A stretch of 64,000 nt of DNA from Agelaius tricolor (lineage: Eukaryota; Chordata; Aves; Passeriformes; Icteridae). The stretch spans positions 744,001-808,000 of the forward strand of contig JALJCS010000051.1 of assembly GCA_023055355.1 (NCBI GenBank), in the 5' to 3' direction. The notes under the pieces are model-generated. The model saw only the letters and a program-made list of their open reading frames with translations, was not told the origin of the DNA and made no database searches. Both the position numbers and the translations under genes were made by a program. Positions 12,623-23,200 of this stretch are shown here, in pieces (the first letter of the stretch is position 1; each line of letters starts with the position of its first letter).

Positions 12623-12649
12623 CCACTGGGATTTTGGAGTTGAAGCTAC

Positions 12650-13460
12650 AGAGGGTTTGAAGCCAACTACATTCCCACAGAGAAGGAAATCTTGGCTGCC
12701 TATGAAGGAGTCCAAGCTGCCTCAGAGGTGATTGGCACTGAAGCGCAACTCCTCCTGGCACCCCGACTACCGGTGCTGGGGTGGATGTTCAAAGCAAAAG
12801 TTCCCTCTATGCACCATGCCACCAGTGCTACATGGAGCAAATGGATTGCGGTTATCACACAGCGCGCCCGTATAGGTAAACTGAATTGCCCTGGGATTCT
12901 GGAAATAATTACAAACTGGCCAGAAGGTGAACACTTCGGTCTCGCTGATGAAGGGCAACAAGAAGTGACACGGGCTGAAGAAGCTCCACCATACAACCAA
13001 CTGCCAGCGGAAGATCCACGCTACGCTCTTTTTACTGATGGTTCTTGCCACATTGTGGGAATGAACCGGAAGTGGAAAGCAGCCATATGGAGCCCCACAT
13101 GACAGGTCACAGAGGCCACTGAAGGAGAAGGTGGATCAAGTCAATTTGCAGAACTCAAAGCTGTTCAGCTGGTCCTGAACATTGCAGAAAGAGAGAAGTG
13201 GCCAAAGCTCTACCTTTACACTGATTCATGGATGGTAGCCAATGCTCTGTGGGGATGGCTGGAGAGGTGGAAAGAGGCACACTGGCATAGGGGAAAACCA
13301 ATCTGGGCTGCTGAAGAGTGGAAAGACATTGCTACCACGGTAGAGAAGCTACCTGTGAAAGTCCGCCATGTAGATGCCCATGTCCCCAAGAGCAGAGCCA
13401 ATGAGGAGCACCAAAACAGTGAGCAGGTAGACCAGGCTGCAAAGATAGAGGTGTCAAAGA
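12650..13460 (+). pseudogene. ERV-L connection domain and RNase H, with internal stop
   Basis: The connection segment is open at 12,692-13,102 and leads into RNase H, with the first acidic residue in YALFTDGSC (about 13,030). A TGA at 13,100 interrupts it. The frame then continues with AELKAVQLVL (second acidic residue), LYLYTDSWMVANAL (third) and a DAHVPKS block. RNase H degrades RNA in the RNA-DNA hybrid during reverse transcription. Confidence 0.82.
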
Positions 13461-14090
13461 TAGACCTAGATTGGCAACGTAATTTCCTAGCTCGATGGGC
13501 CCATGATGCCTCAGGCCATCAGGGCAGAGATGCCACCTATAAGTGGGCACGAGACCGAGGGGTGGATCTAACCATGGACAGTATTTCTCAGGTTATCCAT
13601 GACTGAGACGTGTGCTGCCATCAAGCAGGCCAAGGGAGTGAAGCCCCTATGGTATGGTGGGCAGTGGTCCAAGTACAAGTATGGGGAGGCCTGGCAGATT
13701 GACTCCATCCCACTGCCCCAGACACGCCAGGGCAAGCGCTGCGTGCTGACCATGGTGGAAGCCGCCACTGGATGGTTGGAAACCCACCCTGTGCCTCATG
13801 CTGTGGCCCGGAACACCATCCTGGGCCTGGAAAAGCAAATCCTGTGGAGACATGGCACCTCTGAGAGGATTGAGTCAGACAATGGGACTCATTTCAAGAA
13901 CAGCCTTATCAACGCCTGGGCTAGGGAACATGGCATTGAGTGGGTGTACCATATCCCCTACCATGCACCAGCTGCAGGCAGAGTGGAGAGGTACAATGGA
14001 CTACTAAAAACCCAGCTGAAAGCTTTGGGTGGGGGATCTTTCAAAAACTGGGAGCAGCATTTAGCAAAGGCCACCTGGTTAGTTAACCCA
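13461..14090 (+). pseudogene. ERV-L integrase, frameshifted and cut at its C-terminus
   Basis: The zinc-binding HHCC region starts at SGHQG (about 13,515) and ends at CAAIKQ (about 13,615); a frameshift at about 13,606 splits it. The catalytic triad is readable: D in WQIDSIPLP (about 13,700), D in ESDNGTHFKNS (about 13,880) and E in RVERYNGLLK (about 13,985). The frame ends after ATWLVN, where an inverted RNase H fragment begins. The last residues and stop codon of the frame come from that foreign segment. Confidence 0.85.
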
Positions 14091-14202
14091 CATGAATCAG
14101 TGTAAAGGTAGAGCTTTGGCCACTTCTCTCTTTCTGCGATGTTCAGGACCAGCTGAACAGCTTTGAGTTCAGCAAGTTGGCTTGATCCACCTTCTCCATC
14201 AC
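14091..14202 (-). mobile_element. Inverted ERV-L RNase H fragment joined to integrase
   Basis: About 110 bp here is the near-perfect reverse complement of 13,121-13,231 (the AELKAV...LYLYTDSW part of RNase H). Small differences (for example GCGATG against GCAATG) show that it derives from another copy or is old. The junction with the integrase is abrupt at 14,091. Confidence 0.85.
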
Positions 14203-14309
14203 CTTTTGTATAATAGAAAGAGCAATAAAAGACACCCTTTGAGATAGGAATACATATTACTTAGAAGCTCTTTGAAATATTTCTCTATAACAGTAAAAGG
14301 AAATCTTCC

Positions 14310-15140
14310 TGATGAACTGCTCCAGGCCAGAGGAAATCAAGGCAGAGCCATGGTTTGTCAGGAGTTGCTTGATCCTAATGAGCCCCGTGGTGCATTTGAA
14401 GCTGAGTCTGGAACCTCAGGGCCTGAGAGGAGATTGCAAAAACCTTTCCAGGAGTCAAAGTCAAAAGAAAACCCCAAAGTGTCTCAAGGCATGAATGGGC
14501 CCCACTGAGGTCCATCTCCAACACAGGCTCCTCATGGGCTCCTTGGAGGAGAGAATTGGAGGCGGAAATTGGACAAAACACCTCTCAGAGATTCAGAGTG
14601 GAAAGGAATATCCAAAGTACCTTAAAAACCTTGAGTATCTCAAAGTATTAATGAGCCCCACTGAGTGTCAGTACAAAGCTCTCCAGGGACTCGTTAAAGC
14701 AGATAATTGGGGCCATGATTGCACAAACTTCTCACAGAGTCTGTATCAAAAATGAATCACCAAGTACCTTAAAATAATTGAGTACCTTGAAGCATTAATG
14801 ACCCCACTGAATCTCCTTACTGACAAAGCCTCTCCAGGGACTAATTACAGCAGATAATTAGAGGCTGTGACTGCACAATCTTTCTCATAGCATCTGTATC
14901 AAAGGGAAACACCAAGTAGCTTAAAAAACTCAAGTACCCTGAAGTATTAATGAGCCCCACTGAGTGTTGTTACTGACAAAGCCTCTCCAGGGACTAATTA
15001 CAGCAGATAATTGGATAAGAGGATTGCACAAACCTCTCAGAGACTGCAAGGCAAAAGCCAAAGCCAAAGTCCTTTGAAAAAGCTGCAGTCCCTGCAGGGA
15101 GCATGAAGGAGCCCCCAGGGCCATTGCTGAGCAAGGCTCC
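14310..15140. repeat. Tandem array of ~150-bp units, left copy
   Basis: Units share the elements CTCCAGGGACTaaTTAcAGCAGATAATTGG, tgcACAAACcTCTCAgAG, CAAGTACCTTAAAA and AATGAGCCCCACTGAGTG. About five units are present, the outer ones degenerate. The boundary of arm A (14,518) falls inside this array. No coding potential is seen. Confidence 0.75.
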
Positions 15141-15149
15141 CCAGGGACT

Positions 15150-15900
15150 CCTTGCAGCAGATCCTTGAGGCCACTGGGATGTGGGCTAGGGGGGGATGCT
15201 GAGGGCAGCACAAGGGGCTGACAGTGCCCAGCCTGGCTGGGGCTGTGCCAGGAGGCCCCAGGGCCTCAGCACAAGGTGTCTCCTCCCAGCCCTTGCTGGC
15301 ACAGACCCTGCTGTGCCCCAGGGCACCAAGACTTGGCTTCTCTTTGTCCCCACCTGTCATCACTGCCTGCAGTTCTCTGCTCTGCCTGGGGCCTGGGGAC
15401 ACTTGCTCAGTCTTGTCCCTCTCTGGGACCCATTAAAAGTCCAAGAAAGTTTGGAGCTGGATTCTGCCTTGGAGTTCTGGAGAGGTTTCTTCAGCTGCCT
15501 CTCAGGGACTGATGTCCAGGGCCTGAGCACAAAGCCCCAGAGGCTGATTAAAGTCCTGGTGCTGTGTCTGTGCTGCTGAGCTGGGCTGGGCTCCTGGCCC
15601 AGAGGCAGCTCCTGGTCACCAAGAAGAGCTTCAAAAGCACATTTCTCTTGATGAGCAGCTCTTGTGCCAGCCCAGCAGGGCTGGGGCACTGCCTGCAGCC
15701 AGCCCGGGCACAGCACAGAGGCACAGAGAGCTTCAATCAGTCAGGGCTGGGAAGGGGCTGAGAAGTGCCTGGGGCACAATCACTGCCAGCCCTTGGCACA
15801 GGAACCTCTGCCTGCAGGACAATGCAGCTGCAGCTCCTGGAGCCATCTCCTGCAGCTGGAACATCCCAATGCCTACAGATTCTGTGAGTACAACTCTGAG
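15150..15900 (+). repeat. Dispersed cassette, copy 1
   Basis: The block from about 15,330 (CACCTGTCATCACTGCC) to about 15,615 (GCTGAGCTGGGCTGGGCTCCTGGCCCAG region) is related in inverted form to 30,480-30,760 in the same arm, and to counterparts at 38,150-38,420 and 53,580-53,880. No protein was recognised. The stretch 15,620-15,900 is shared with 53,340-53,560 only. Confidence 0.7.
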
Positions 15901-16054
15901 TATTTCTGGTGCAGGGGAGGTGAAATGCTCATGAAGCTCTGACATGCTGAGGGGTTCTGGTCAGTCATAGAATATTTCCAAGACAAGAATTTTATAAAAC
16001 TGAGGAAATATCCTCAGACTTTTTATTCCGTTTCCTTCTACTGGAGAATGACAG

Positions 16055-16475
16055 GGAGGGGTGTGGCTGCATTTCTCTTCACTGAGAAAAGCAAGGCACA
16101 GCTTCTCGAGGATATTTTCTGGGAATTGAAGTGAGGAACCTCAGAGAAAGGAAAGTCAATTCTTATCTCAATTGACGTTCCTCTTGTTGTGCACAAGTGG
16201 TATGCATTTTGGAAGATAGTTTACCTGAAGGGAATTGGTGTTAGATTCTGGTGTGAGTGTTCTGATTCATTGACCAATTGAATTCACATGTGTCTGTTTG
16301 GATTGTTGGCTGACAGTCATGAGATGCTATTCAGTAGAGTGGAGTGCTTGTACAGATTCAGTGTAGTATAGTGTAGAAGAATATATTATAATAAAGTTAT
16401 TCATTTGCCTTCTGATATCAATAGAGTCCCCTCGTCATTCTTCCCTTTGTCGGGGTTGTCTTGATTTTACTATAG
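16055..16475 (+). mobile_element. LTR-like element upstream of the left OR gene
   Basis: The segment starts around GTGTGGCTGCATTTCTCTTC, has an AT-rich promoter-like zone, a poly(A) signal AATAAA at about 16,390 followed by CTTCTGATATCAATAGAGTC, and ends around CGTCATTCTTCCC...GTCGGGG. This order is that of avian ERV LTRs. It is absent from the matching place in arm A'. Ends and target duplication were not resolved. Confidence 0.6.
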
Positions 16476-16479
16476 AGGG

Positions 16480-17800
16480 GTGTTAAATATTAAAGTCTAA
16501 ATATGAAATATGAATTATGAATTTTGAAAAGTGCCTGAGACATCCACACTGTTCCTTTTAGTGATCAATAGGTTCACAGGAGATCCCTAATGTGCTCTCA
16601 GCCACTCTGCCCATGGACAGCAGCAGCATCACCTTTGCTGGAGCCATCAGGCCCAGTCTGAGCTGTCCTTTCTCCAAGCTGCAAACAGAACCTGCCCCCA
16701 GGCAGTGCCCTGCAAACAGGCAGGGTTCTGTAGGGCCAAGGAGAGTGCACAGAGATTTGGGGTCTGTGAGTGCTGGCAGGGAGAGATCAGGCACAGGGAA
16801 ACACCTGCAGGAGGAAAATCTGCAGGAAGCAGAGAGAAGATCAGGCAATGAGAGAACACAAACCCCAGCAATGCTGTGGCAGGGAGAGTTGAGAGATGCC
16901 CACAGGATCCCCTGCAGTGCAGCCCCTCCCTCTGAACAAGCCCCCTCCCTCCTGTGCCCCAGCCAAGCCTCTGCCCTCAGGGCCGGGGCTCCAAGGCGTG
17001 CAGCCCCTCCTGTGCAGGCAGAGCTGCAGCAGAGCCATGGGGCAGCTCTGCAGCCCCGGGCCCAGTTCCCTCTGCAGAGCACAGGGCTGGGAGCAGCTGC
17101 CCGGCCCTGGGGGCTCTGGAGGGGGCACAGCTGGCTCAGGGTGACGCTGTCCCCAGTGCCCGGCTCTGGGCAATGCTGTCAGTGCAGCCAGGGAAGGAGC
17201 TGCATCTCCCTCAATCCAATGCCATCAGAAGGACACCTGGAAGTCTCCCTGAGATTTCAGTCCAAGCTGGGAGCCTCAATCCAGGGTGCAAACCTGTCCT
17301 AGAGCATCTCTGAGTTATGAGATTGATGGGGAGTAGCAGAGGTGTTGTGACACTGAAAATGCTTCTGGGTTGGTGAAATGAGCAGAGTGAGTCCTTGGCT
17401 ACAAATGTGGAGCTGGGCTGTGGTGGATCCATATGCTCTCAGCAGTACCTGGGGGTTTTTAAGAGAAATGTGGGAGTGTGAACATTCTCCATTTGAGAAA
17501 AGTGAAAGCCCAGAGAAACTCCAAACAGAATGAAGTGACAGACCATCGCCCCTCACTCTGCACTCATCATCTTGCCACAGAGAATTCACTCTCTTCTACC
17601 GGAGGGCAGCAAAATTGCTGAGGGTTTCTGCTATCCAAGAATACCAGGAGAGACATGGGGGAGGATTAAAATGTAAACCTCAGAACTCTTAAACACAAAA
17701 GAAGGTCCATGTATGTTAGAGAGGATGTAAATGGGAAATGGCTTAGACTTTTGTTACAGGTGTCTCCTCTAAGTCTTCACTGTCCTTTCTCCATGAACAG
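16480..17800. other. OR upstream region, no recognised gene
   Basis: No coding signature was found. The 5' leader exon of the receptor may lie here. A splice acceptor (tttctccatgaacag) ends at about 17,800, 24 bp before the receptor start codon. Most of this stretch has no clear match upstream of the right OR. Confidence 0.45.
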
Positions 17801-17823
17801 GTGCCCATGTGCAGCCCCAGCAA

Positions 17824-18756
17824 ATGTCGAACAGCAGCTCCATCAGGCAATTCCTGCTGCTGGCATTGGCAGACACGCGGCAGCTGCAGCTCCTGCACTT
17901 CTGCCTCTTGCTGGGCATCTCCCTGGCTGCCCTCCTGGGCAACGGCCTCATCATCAGCGCCGTAGCCTGCGGCCACCACCTGCACACGCCCATGTTCTTC
18001 TTCCTGCTCAACCTGGCCCTCGCTGACCTGGGCTCCATCTGCACCACTGTCCCCAAAGCCATGCACAATTCCCTCTGGGACACCAGCAACATCTCCTACA
18101 CTGGATGTGCTGCACAGCTCTTTTTCTTTGTGTTCTTCCTTGGATCAGAGTATTTCCTCCTGACCGTGATGTGCTATGACCGCTACGTGTCCATCTGCAA
18201 ACCCCTACACTATGGGACCCTCCTGGGCAGCAGAGCTTGTGCCCACATGGCAGCAGCTGCCTGGGCCAGTGCCTTTCTCAATGCTCTCATGCACACGGCC
18301 AATACATTTTCCCTGCCCCTGTGCCATGGCAATGCCCTGGGCCAGTTCTTCTGTGAAATCCCACAGATCCTCAAGCTCTCCTGCTCCAAATCCTACCTCA
18401 GGGAACTGGGGCTTCTTGCTGTTAGTGGCTGTTTAGCGCTTGGTTGTTTCATGTTCATTGTTTTCTCCTATGTCCGGATCTTCAGGGCTGTGCTGAGGAT
18501 CCCCTCTGAGCAGGGACGGCACAAAGCCTTTTCCACCTGCCTCCCTCACCTGGCTGTGGTCACCCTGTTCCTCAGCACTGCAGCGTTTGCTCACCTGAAG
18601 CCCCCCTCCATATCTTCGCCATTCCTGGATCTGGCCCTGTCAGTTCTGTACTCGGTGGTGCCTCCAGCCCTGAACCCCCTCATCTACAGCCTGAGGAACC
18701 AGGAGCTCAAGGCTGCAGTGGGGAGACTGAGGACTGGATGGTTTCGCAAACATTAA
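17824..18756 (+). CDS. Olfactory receptor, OR14-like (left copy), intact
   Basis: Single coding exon of 310 codons. I chose the ATG that starts MSNSSSIRQF; the frame is open further 5' but has only a GTG. Seven-transmembrane odorant receptor features: N-glycosylation site NSS (3-5), GN in TM1 (39-40), LHTPMFFFL (53-61), conserved Cys95 before TM3, MCYDRYVSICKPLHY (from 116), the ECL2 cysteine-rich stretch (LPLCHGNALGQFFCEIP, ...LSC), KAFSTCLPHL before TM6 and NPLIYSLRNQELK in TM7. Length is normal for the family. It couples odorant binding to a G protein in the olfactory neuron membrane. The sequence type is that of the large avian OR14 group. A splice acceptor ends at about 17,800 and a poly(A) signal follows at 18,868. 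Confidence 0.95.
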   Translation: MSNSSSIRQFLLLALADTRQLQLLHFCLLLGISLAALLGNGLIISAVACGHHLHTPMFFFLLNLALADLGSICTTVPKAMHNSLWDTSNISYTGCAAQLFFFVFFLGSEYFLLTVMCYDRYVSICKPLHYGTLLGSRACAHMAAAAWASAFLNALMHTANTFSLPLCHGNALGQFFCEIPQILKLSCSKSYLRELGLLAVSGCLALGCFMFIVFSYVRIFRAVLRIPSEQGRHKAFSTCLPHLAVVTLFLSTAAFAHLKPPSISSPFLDLALSVLYSVVPPALNPLIYSLRNQELKAAVGRLRTGWFRKH

Positions 18757-18867
18757 ACTGCTGGGCAATATCTCCATATCACTTGTACTAAAATTCATCT
18801 TTCATACTTCTTGTTGGTTTCATTTTTAAAGTTCTTTTATTTTTTTTACTTTTTCATATTAACTACA

Positions 18868-18873
18868 AATAAA
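18868..18873 (+). other. Poly(A) signal of the left OR
   Basis: AATAAA about 112 bp after the stop codon. Confidence 0.6.
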
Positions 18874-18999
18874 TGTCATTGTGCCATTGGTCATTTTGTT
18901 TCTCTCCAGCTTCCCTGTGGCCACACACTGTGTCAATGAGGGGCTGTGCTCTTGGTGGATTTAAAAGAACTAAAGGATCTCCCAGCAGAGTTTTCTGCA

Positions 19000-20300
19000 G
19001 AGGTGCCCTTGTGTTGCCTTCTCTGGAGCTGCAGCAGCAATGTCTGTGTGCAGAGCTGGGGCAGATCAGTGCTGGCCCAGCAGCTGTGCCCAGCAGCAGC
19101 AGCAGCAGCACTTGGTGTTGCCAGTGCTGCTGCCGTGGCCCTGCCCCGCTGCCCTGGTGGCCCTGGTGTTGCTGCAGGGCCTGAGTGCTCTCGGGGCCGG
19201 GCACAGCCCTGGGGGTGGCAGTGCCGGGGCTGCAGCAGGGACAGGCCATGGGCACTGCTGGGGCAGCGCTGGCGCCTCAGGCCAGGCCCTGGGGGCTCCA
19301 GGCTCCTTGCCCAGGCTCTCTCAAGAACACGGCCAGGCCAATGCTCAGCACAGAAACCCCCGTGAGCAGCCCCAGGCTGGCCGTGGGCAGGCTGGGGGCA
19401 AACAGCATGGCTGGGGCTCTGCAAGGGCCCTGGGGCAGACGGGAAGGAGCAGCAGAGCAGGGGCTGATCCATGCCCAGTGCGCTGCACAGCCCAGGGCAG
19501 CGTCCCAGAGCCTCCTCATGCAGCTGCCAACAACATCCCCCCTCTGCAGCCCTGGCCTCTCCCCCAGCTCACACAGGTGCCCCATCCTTGCAGGCACAGA
19601 CACGGCAGCACTGCCTCAGCAGCCCCTGTTTGCATTGCACACAGCAGGGCCAGCACCCCCATGCTGTTGCTGTGGGGACATGAACCTGAGGGAGCACAAA
19701 TGCCATCAGCCCCTGGGGCCAGCAAGGCCTGCGGGACACCAGGGAAACCACTCAGCTTTGTCCTGGCCTCTGCACTCAGCCAGAAAGTTTGTTCCCATCA
19801 GCTGGGAGTTTCCTGTGCCACTGCAGACGCTGTTGCTCAGAGCCAGGGCTGCCTGGCAGCCACCCCCAAACTGCCCTGACCATTTCCTTTGCTTCACCTT
19901 TGCTGTCTTTACTCTTCCTGGTACAAATTTCTTCCTCTTTCCCAGCCCTGTTCCCTGCCCTGCAAACAGCCCATCCCTGTTTGCCCTTTCCTCTCTGGCC
20001 CCACTCCCCATTGCAGTTCCTGACTTGGCACCATGGGAACGTCCCTTGGGGAGCAGGATCATCCTACAAGTGCTGCAGGAATTGTCTGCAGGCTCCTGCA
20101 GTGCCTGCTGCTGCTCCCTTGCCAGAGGCACCCCAGGCCAGGGGGGCACATCTGGGCTGCTGTGTCTGCCTCTGGGGCTCCCTGTTCTGGGCAATGAGGA
20201 GGAGCTGCAGAGGCTCTGCAGGGCTGACAGGATGGGCTTTGGGGCTGGCAGGAGAAGCTGAGGGACCTGGGCTGCTGGAGCTGCTGAAGAGGAGGCCCAG
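19000..20300. repeat. GC-rich block conserved in both arms, function unknown
   Basis: The block recurs at 50,050-51,330. It begins with a (CAG)n run (about 19,090-19,112). Long frames exist on both strands: plus-strand 19,185-20,261 (358 codons; 347 in arm A') and a minus-strand frame with a hydrophobic stretch SLGLLTGVSVLSIGLAVFL near 19,330. Frames on both strands and high GC suggest the frames may be incidental. I recognise no domain. Confidence 0.45.
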
Positions 20301-20333
20301 GGCTCATCCTGAAACTGCTCCAAGGGTGGTTTC

Positions 20334-21500
20334 AGAGAATCCCAGAATCAACAAGGCTGGAAAATACCTTGGAGATCATCAAGTCCAACCTGTGCCCTGA
20401 CACTGCCCTGTCTCCCCTGAGCTTCCTCTTCTCCAGGATAAACAACCCCAGCTCCCCAGCCACTCCTCACAGGACTTGTGCTCCAGACCCCTTCCCAGCC
20501 TTGCTGCCCTTCCCTGGACACACTTCAGCCCCTCCATGTCCTTCCTAAATTTGGGGCCCCAGAACTGGACACCGCACTCGAGGTGCTGCGCAACCAGTGC
20601 TGAGCTCAGGGGAAAAATCCCTGCCCTGGTCCTGCTGGCCACATCATTCCTGATCCAGGCCAGGAGCCATTGGCCTTCTTGCCCACCTGGGCACACTGCT
20701 GCCTCATGTCCAGCCTGCTGTCCATCAGTCCCTGCAGGTCCCTTTCTGCCTGGCTGCTCTCCAGCCACTCTGTCCCCAGCCTGTAGTGCTGCAGGGCTTG
20801 TTGCGGCCAAAGTGCTGGACCCGGCACTGGGACTTGTTAAACCTCACCTTGTTGGATTTGGGCCCTGGATCCAGCCTGTCCAGGGCCCTGTGCAGAGCCC
20901 TCCTGCCCTCCAGCAGATCCACACTCACACCCAGTTTGGTGTCATCTGCAAATTTGCTGATGATGGACTCAATCCCCTCATCCAGATCATCAATGCAGAT
21001 ATTGAAATCCACGCTGGCTGGCTCTGATCCCTGGGCCATCCTGTGGGTTCCCTGTGATGGCACTCAAGGTGATCTGTTCCATAACCTTGCCGGGCACCCA
21101 GGTCAGGCTGACAGGCCTGGAGTTCCCCAGCTCCTCCTTCCAGCCCTTCCTGGGGATGGGCTCACACTGGCACCTCCAGTGCTCTGGGCCCTCCCTGCTG
21201 AGCCAGGACTGATGGTAAATGATGGAGAGCAGCTTGGGGAGCTCATCCACAGCTCCCTCATCCCCCTGGGATGGATCCCATCTGCTCCCATAGACCTGTG
21301 AACATCTGAGTGGCTCAGCAGGTCCCCAGCTGCTTCCTCCTGGATTCCAGGGGGCTGTTCTGCTCCCTGTGCCCATCTACCAGCTCAGGAGAACACTTGT
21401 CCTGAGGACAACGTGTCCTAATATTGAAAATTGAGACAAACAAGGTGTTAAGTAGCTCAGCCTTTTCTTTATCTTTAGTTACTGTATTTCCCACTGCATC
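20334..21500 (-). mobile_element. CR1 LINE, 5'-truncated, with RT fragment
   Basis: Read on the minus strand, the fragment has RT pieces (KAELLNTLFVSIF near 21,460, SRPVSLTWVPGKVMEQI near 21,100, FADDTKLGVSVDLLEG near 20,930) followed by the standard avian CR1 3' segment (GAGGAGTGGCTGGGGAGCTGGGGTTG-type). The region just before the 3' tail is internally deleted. Arm A' has the counterpart at 49,386-49,997, which lacks the RT part. Confidence 0.9.
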
Positions 21501-22110
21501 CAATAAATAGTAGAGGTTCTCCTTATCCCACGTTTTGCTATTAATTTATTTATAAACACATTCTCTATTTTTTTTCACACAAGTGGACAGGTAAAGCTCT
21601 AATTGAGCTTTCACCTCTTTCCTTTTCTTTCTGCATAACCTAATAACATCCTTAAACACTGCCTAAGTTTCCTGACCTTGTGTCCAAAGGTGATGCTCAC
21701 TCTTCCTTCCCTTGACTTCCCACAAAAGCTCCATGGGCAGCCATGCCAGTCACTTTCATCACCAGCTCATCTTTTGCCACACTGGGACAGGCTGCTCCTT
21801 CCCCCTTAAGATTGCTGTCTTGAAATGTGTCGATCCTTCCTGGATCCCTTTGTTTTAAAGGGCTGTTTCTTTATTAAAAGTCAGTACCTGATTTAGTACT
21901 CCCCAAATCAGCATCCTAAAAAGGCCAAAGTCTGCCCTTCCTAATTCCAGTGCAGAAGTTTTGTTGCTGACCCTCCTTCTCTCACAGAACATTGAAAACT
22001 TGATTATTTCATGGTCACTGTGCCCCAGGCAGCCTCTGAGCCCCACATCTGCCCCCAGCCCTTCTCTGTCTGTGAACAGCAGCAGACAGAGCTTTCCTGG
22101 GCACTGGGAG
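21501..22110. other. No gene seen
   Basis: Mixed-composition sequence between the CR1 and the solo LTR; some may be older repeat but I cannot assign it. Confidence 0.4.
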
Positions 22111-22575
22111 TGTTACCAAAAATTCGGTAAAACAGAAAACTCCTTAACCCCAGTGTAGCATTAAGAAGCAGCATTCTTTATTCAGCTGGATGCACGGGGG
22201 AGAGCTCCTCCCAAAGCCCTGGAGGCTGAGTACAGGAAAGTTTCTGTTTATTTTCTGTATTTTGCTCACATATTCATTGATTGTCTTGGACTAAACATAC
22301 ATATGATAATCATTTCCCCAAAATCATTAACATATTCCCCCTCCCCTTTACCCATGTGTTCTTCTGTCCTGGGGGGTCTCTCTGGTGGTCCCTGGTGGTT
22401 GTGGACCCCAATGTTCCAGTGGGCCTGGCTGAGCTGGCAGGACCCTGAGGCTGCTGAACTTCCAGTTCCCCTTCTCACACAATGGGCCTTGTGTGGTTTC
22501 CATAGGCCTGGGGATATGGAGAACAAGCTCCAGGTGTCAGCTCAGCTGGTGTAGGCAATTGATCATCTGGTAACA
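22111..22575 (-). mobile_element. Solo LTR, left-arm specific
   Basis: The ends form a short inverted repeat: the plus strand opens with TGTTACC and closes with GGTAACA. On the minus strand a poly(A) signal AATAAA (22,182-22,177) lies about 66 bp before the 3' end, giving a plausible U3-R-U5 order over 465 bp. No internal retroviral sequence flanks it. The flanks (TGGGAG and TGAGGT) do not form a clear target duplication. No equivalent was found in arm A'. Confidence 0.72.
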
Positions 22576-22760
22576 TGAGGTCACAGAGTGGGCTATGACA
22601 TCACAGAGTGGGTTATGTGAGGTCACTGATTAGCTATGGCATCATAGACTGCCTCTGTGACATCAGAGACCAGCTGTGTGACATTAGAGAAGGGGCTGTG
22701 AGCTCACAGAGCAGGCTGTGACATCCCAGAGGGGCTGTGTGCCATCCCAGCAGGGCTGTG
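22567..22760. repeat. TGATGTCA-type minisatellite, short third copy
   Basis: Repeats of GAGGTCACAGAGTGGGCTATGACATCACAG-type sequence. They match the larger arrays at 29,690 and 38,625. Confidence 0.75.
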
Positions 22761-22779
22761 TCAGGTCACTGGGTTGGTC

Positions 22780-22935
22780 ACTCGGCCCCAGCTCCCCCTC
22801 ACAGTTTCTCCCAACAAGTCCAATGCTGTCCATGCCCAGCGGGGTCCCTGTCCCCCGGGATCCCCCCGGCCCACCTGGAGCCACAGCCTCCACCAAAGGA
22901 TGTTCCACAGGATCCACCCCAGAGCCTGACATGGG
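22780..22935. repeat. Paralogue of the 29.4-29.66 kb block
   Basis: CCCCAGCTCCCCCTCACAG...GGATGTTCCACAGGATC...AGAGCCTGACA follows the same order as 39,210-39,360 and, in reverse, 29,515-29,660. So the minisatellite and its neighbour travel together as one cassette. Confidence 0.65.
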
Positions 22936-22974
22936 GACAAGGGGCAGGGGCTGTGTGACCAGGACATCAAGGAC

Positions 22975-23200
22975 GGGGATTACCCAGGTCACTGTGGCCT
23001 GGCTTGGGTTGCCCAGGGCAGGAAAGATGTCTGGCAGCTGCAGCAGGGCCTGGGAAGGGCCTCCAAGGTGGGGCTGGAGCCCTTGGGCTGTGAGCAGAGG
23101 CTGAGGGAGCTGGGCTTGTCCAGCCCAGAGCAGGGAAGGCTGAGGGGCTCCTCATCCCAGCCTGGCAGTGCCAGCGAGGAGGGGATGGAGAACACAGAGC
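22975..23200 (+). mobile_element. CR1-like fragment
   Basis: CCTCCAAGGTGGGGCTGGAGCC and GAGCAGAGGCTGAGGGAGCTGGGCTTG resemble the mid-3' part of avian CR1. Ends are unclear. Confidence 0.5.

Larger units (their letters stand above)
9600..14090 (+). mobile_element. Degenerate ERV-L (class III) provirus, no LTRs recognised
   Basis: A gag-protease-RT-RNase H-integrase order is readable on the plus strand, broken by at least three stops or frameshifts. Protease (LVDTGAQCTLIP), RT (LPQGWKHSP and YIDDI) and integrase (D, D and E of the catalytic core) all have the ERV-L style sequence. No env was seen. I could not find a 5' or 3' LTR pair or a primer-binding site, so the ends are set by coding content. 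The 3' end is a sharp break at about 14,091. The element lies just outside arm A. Confidence 0.88.
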
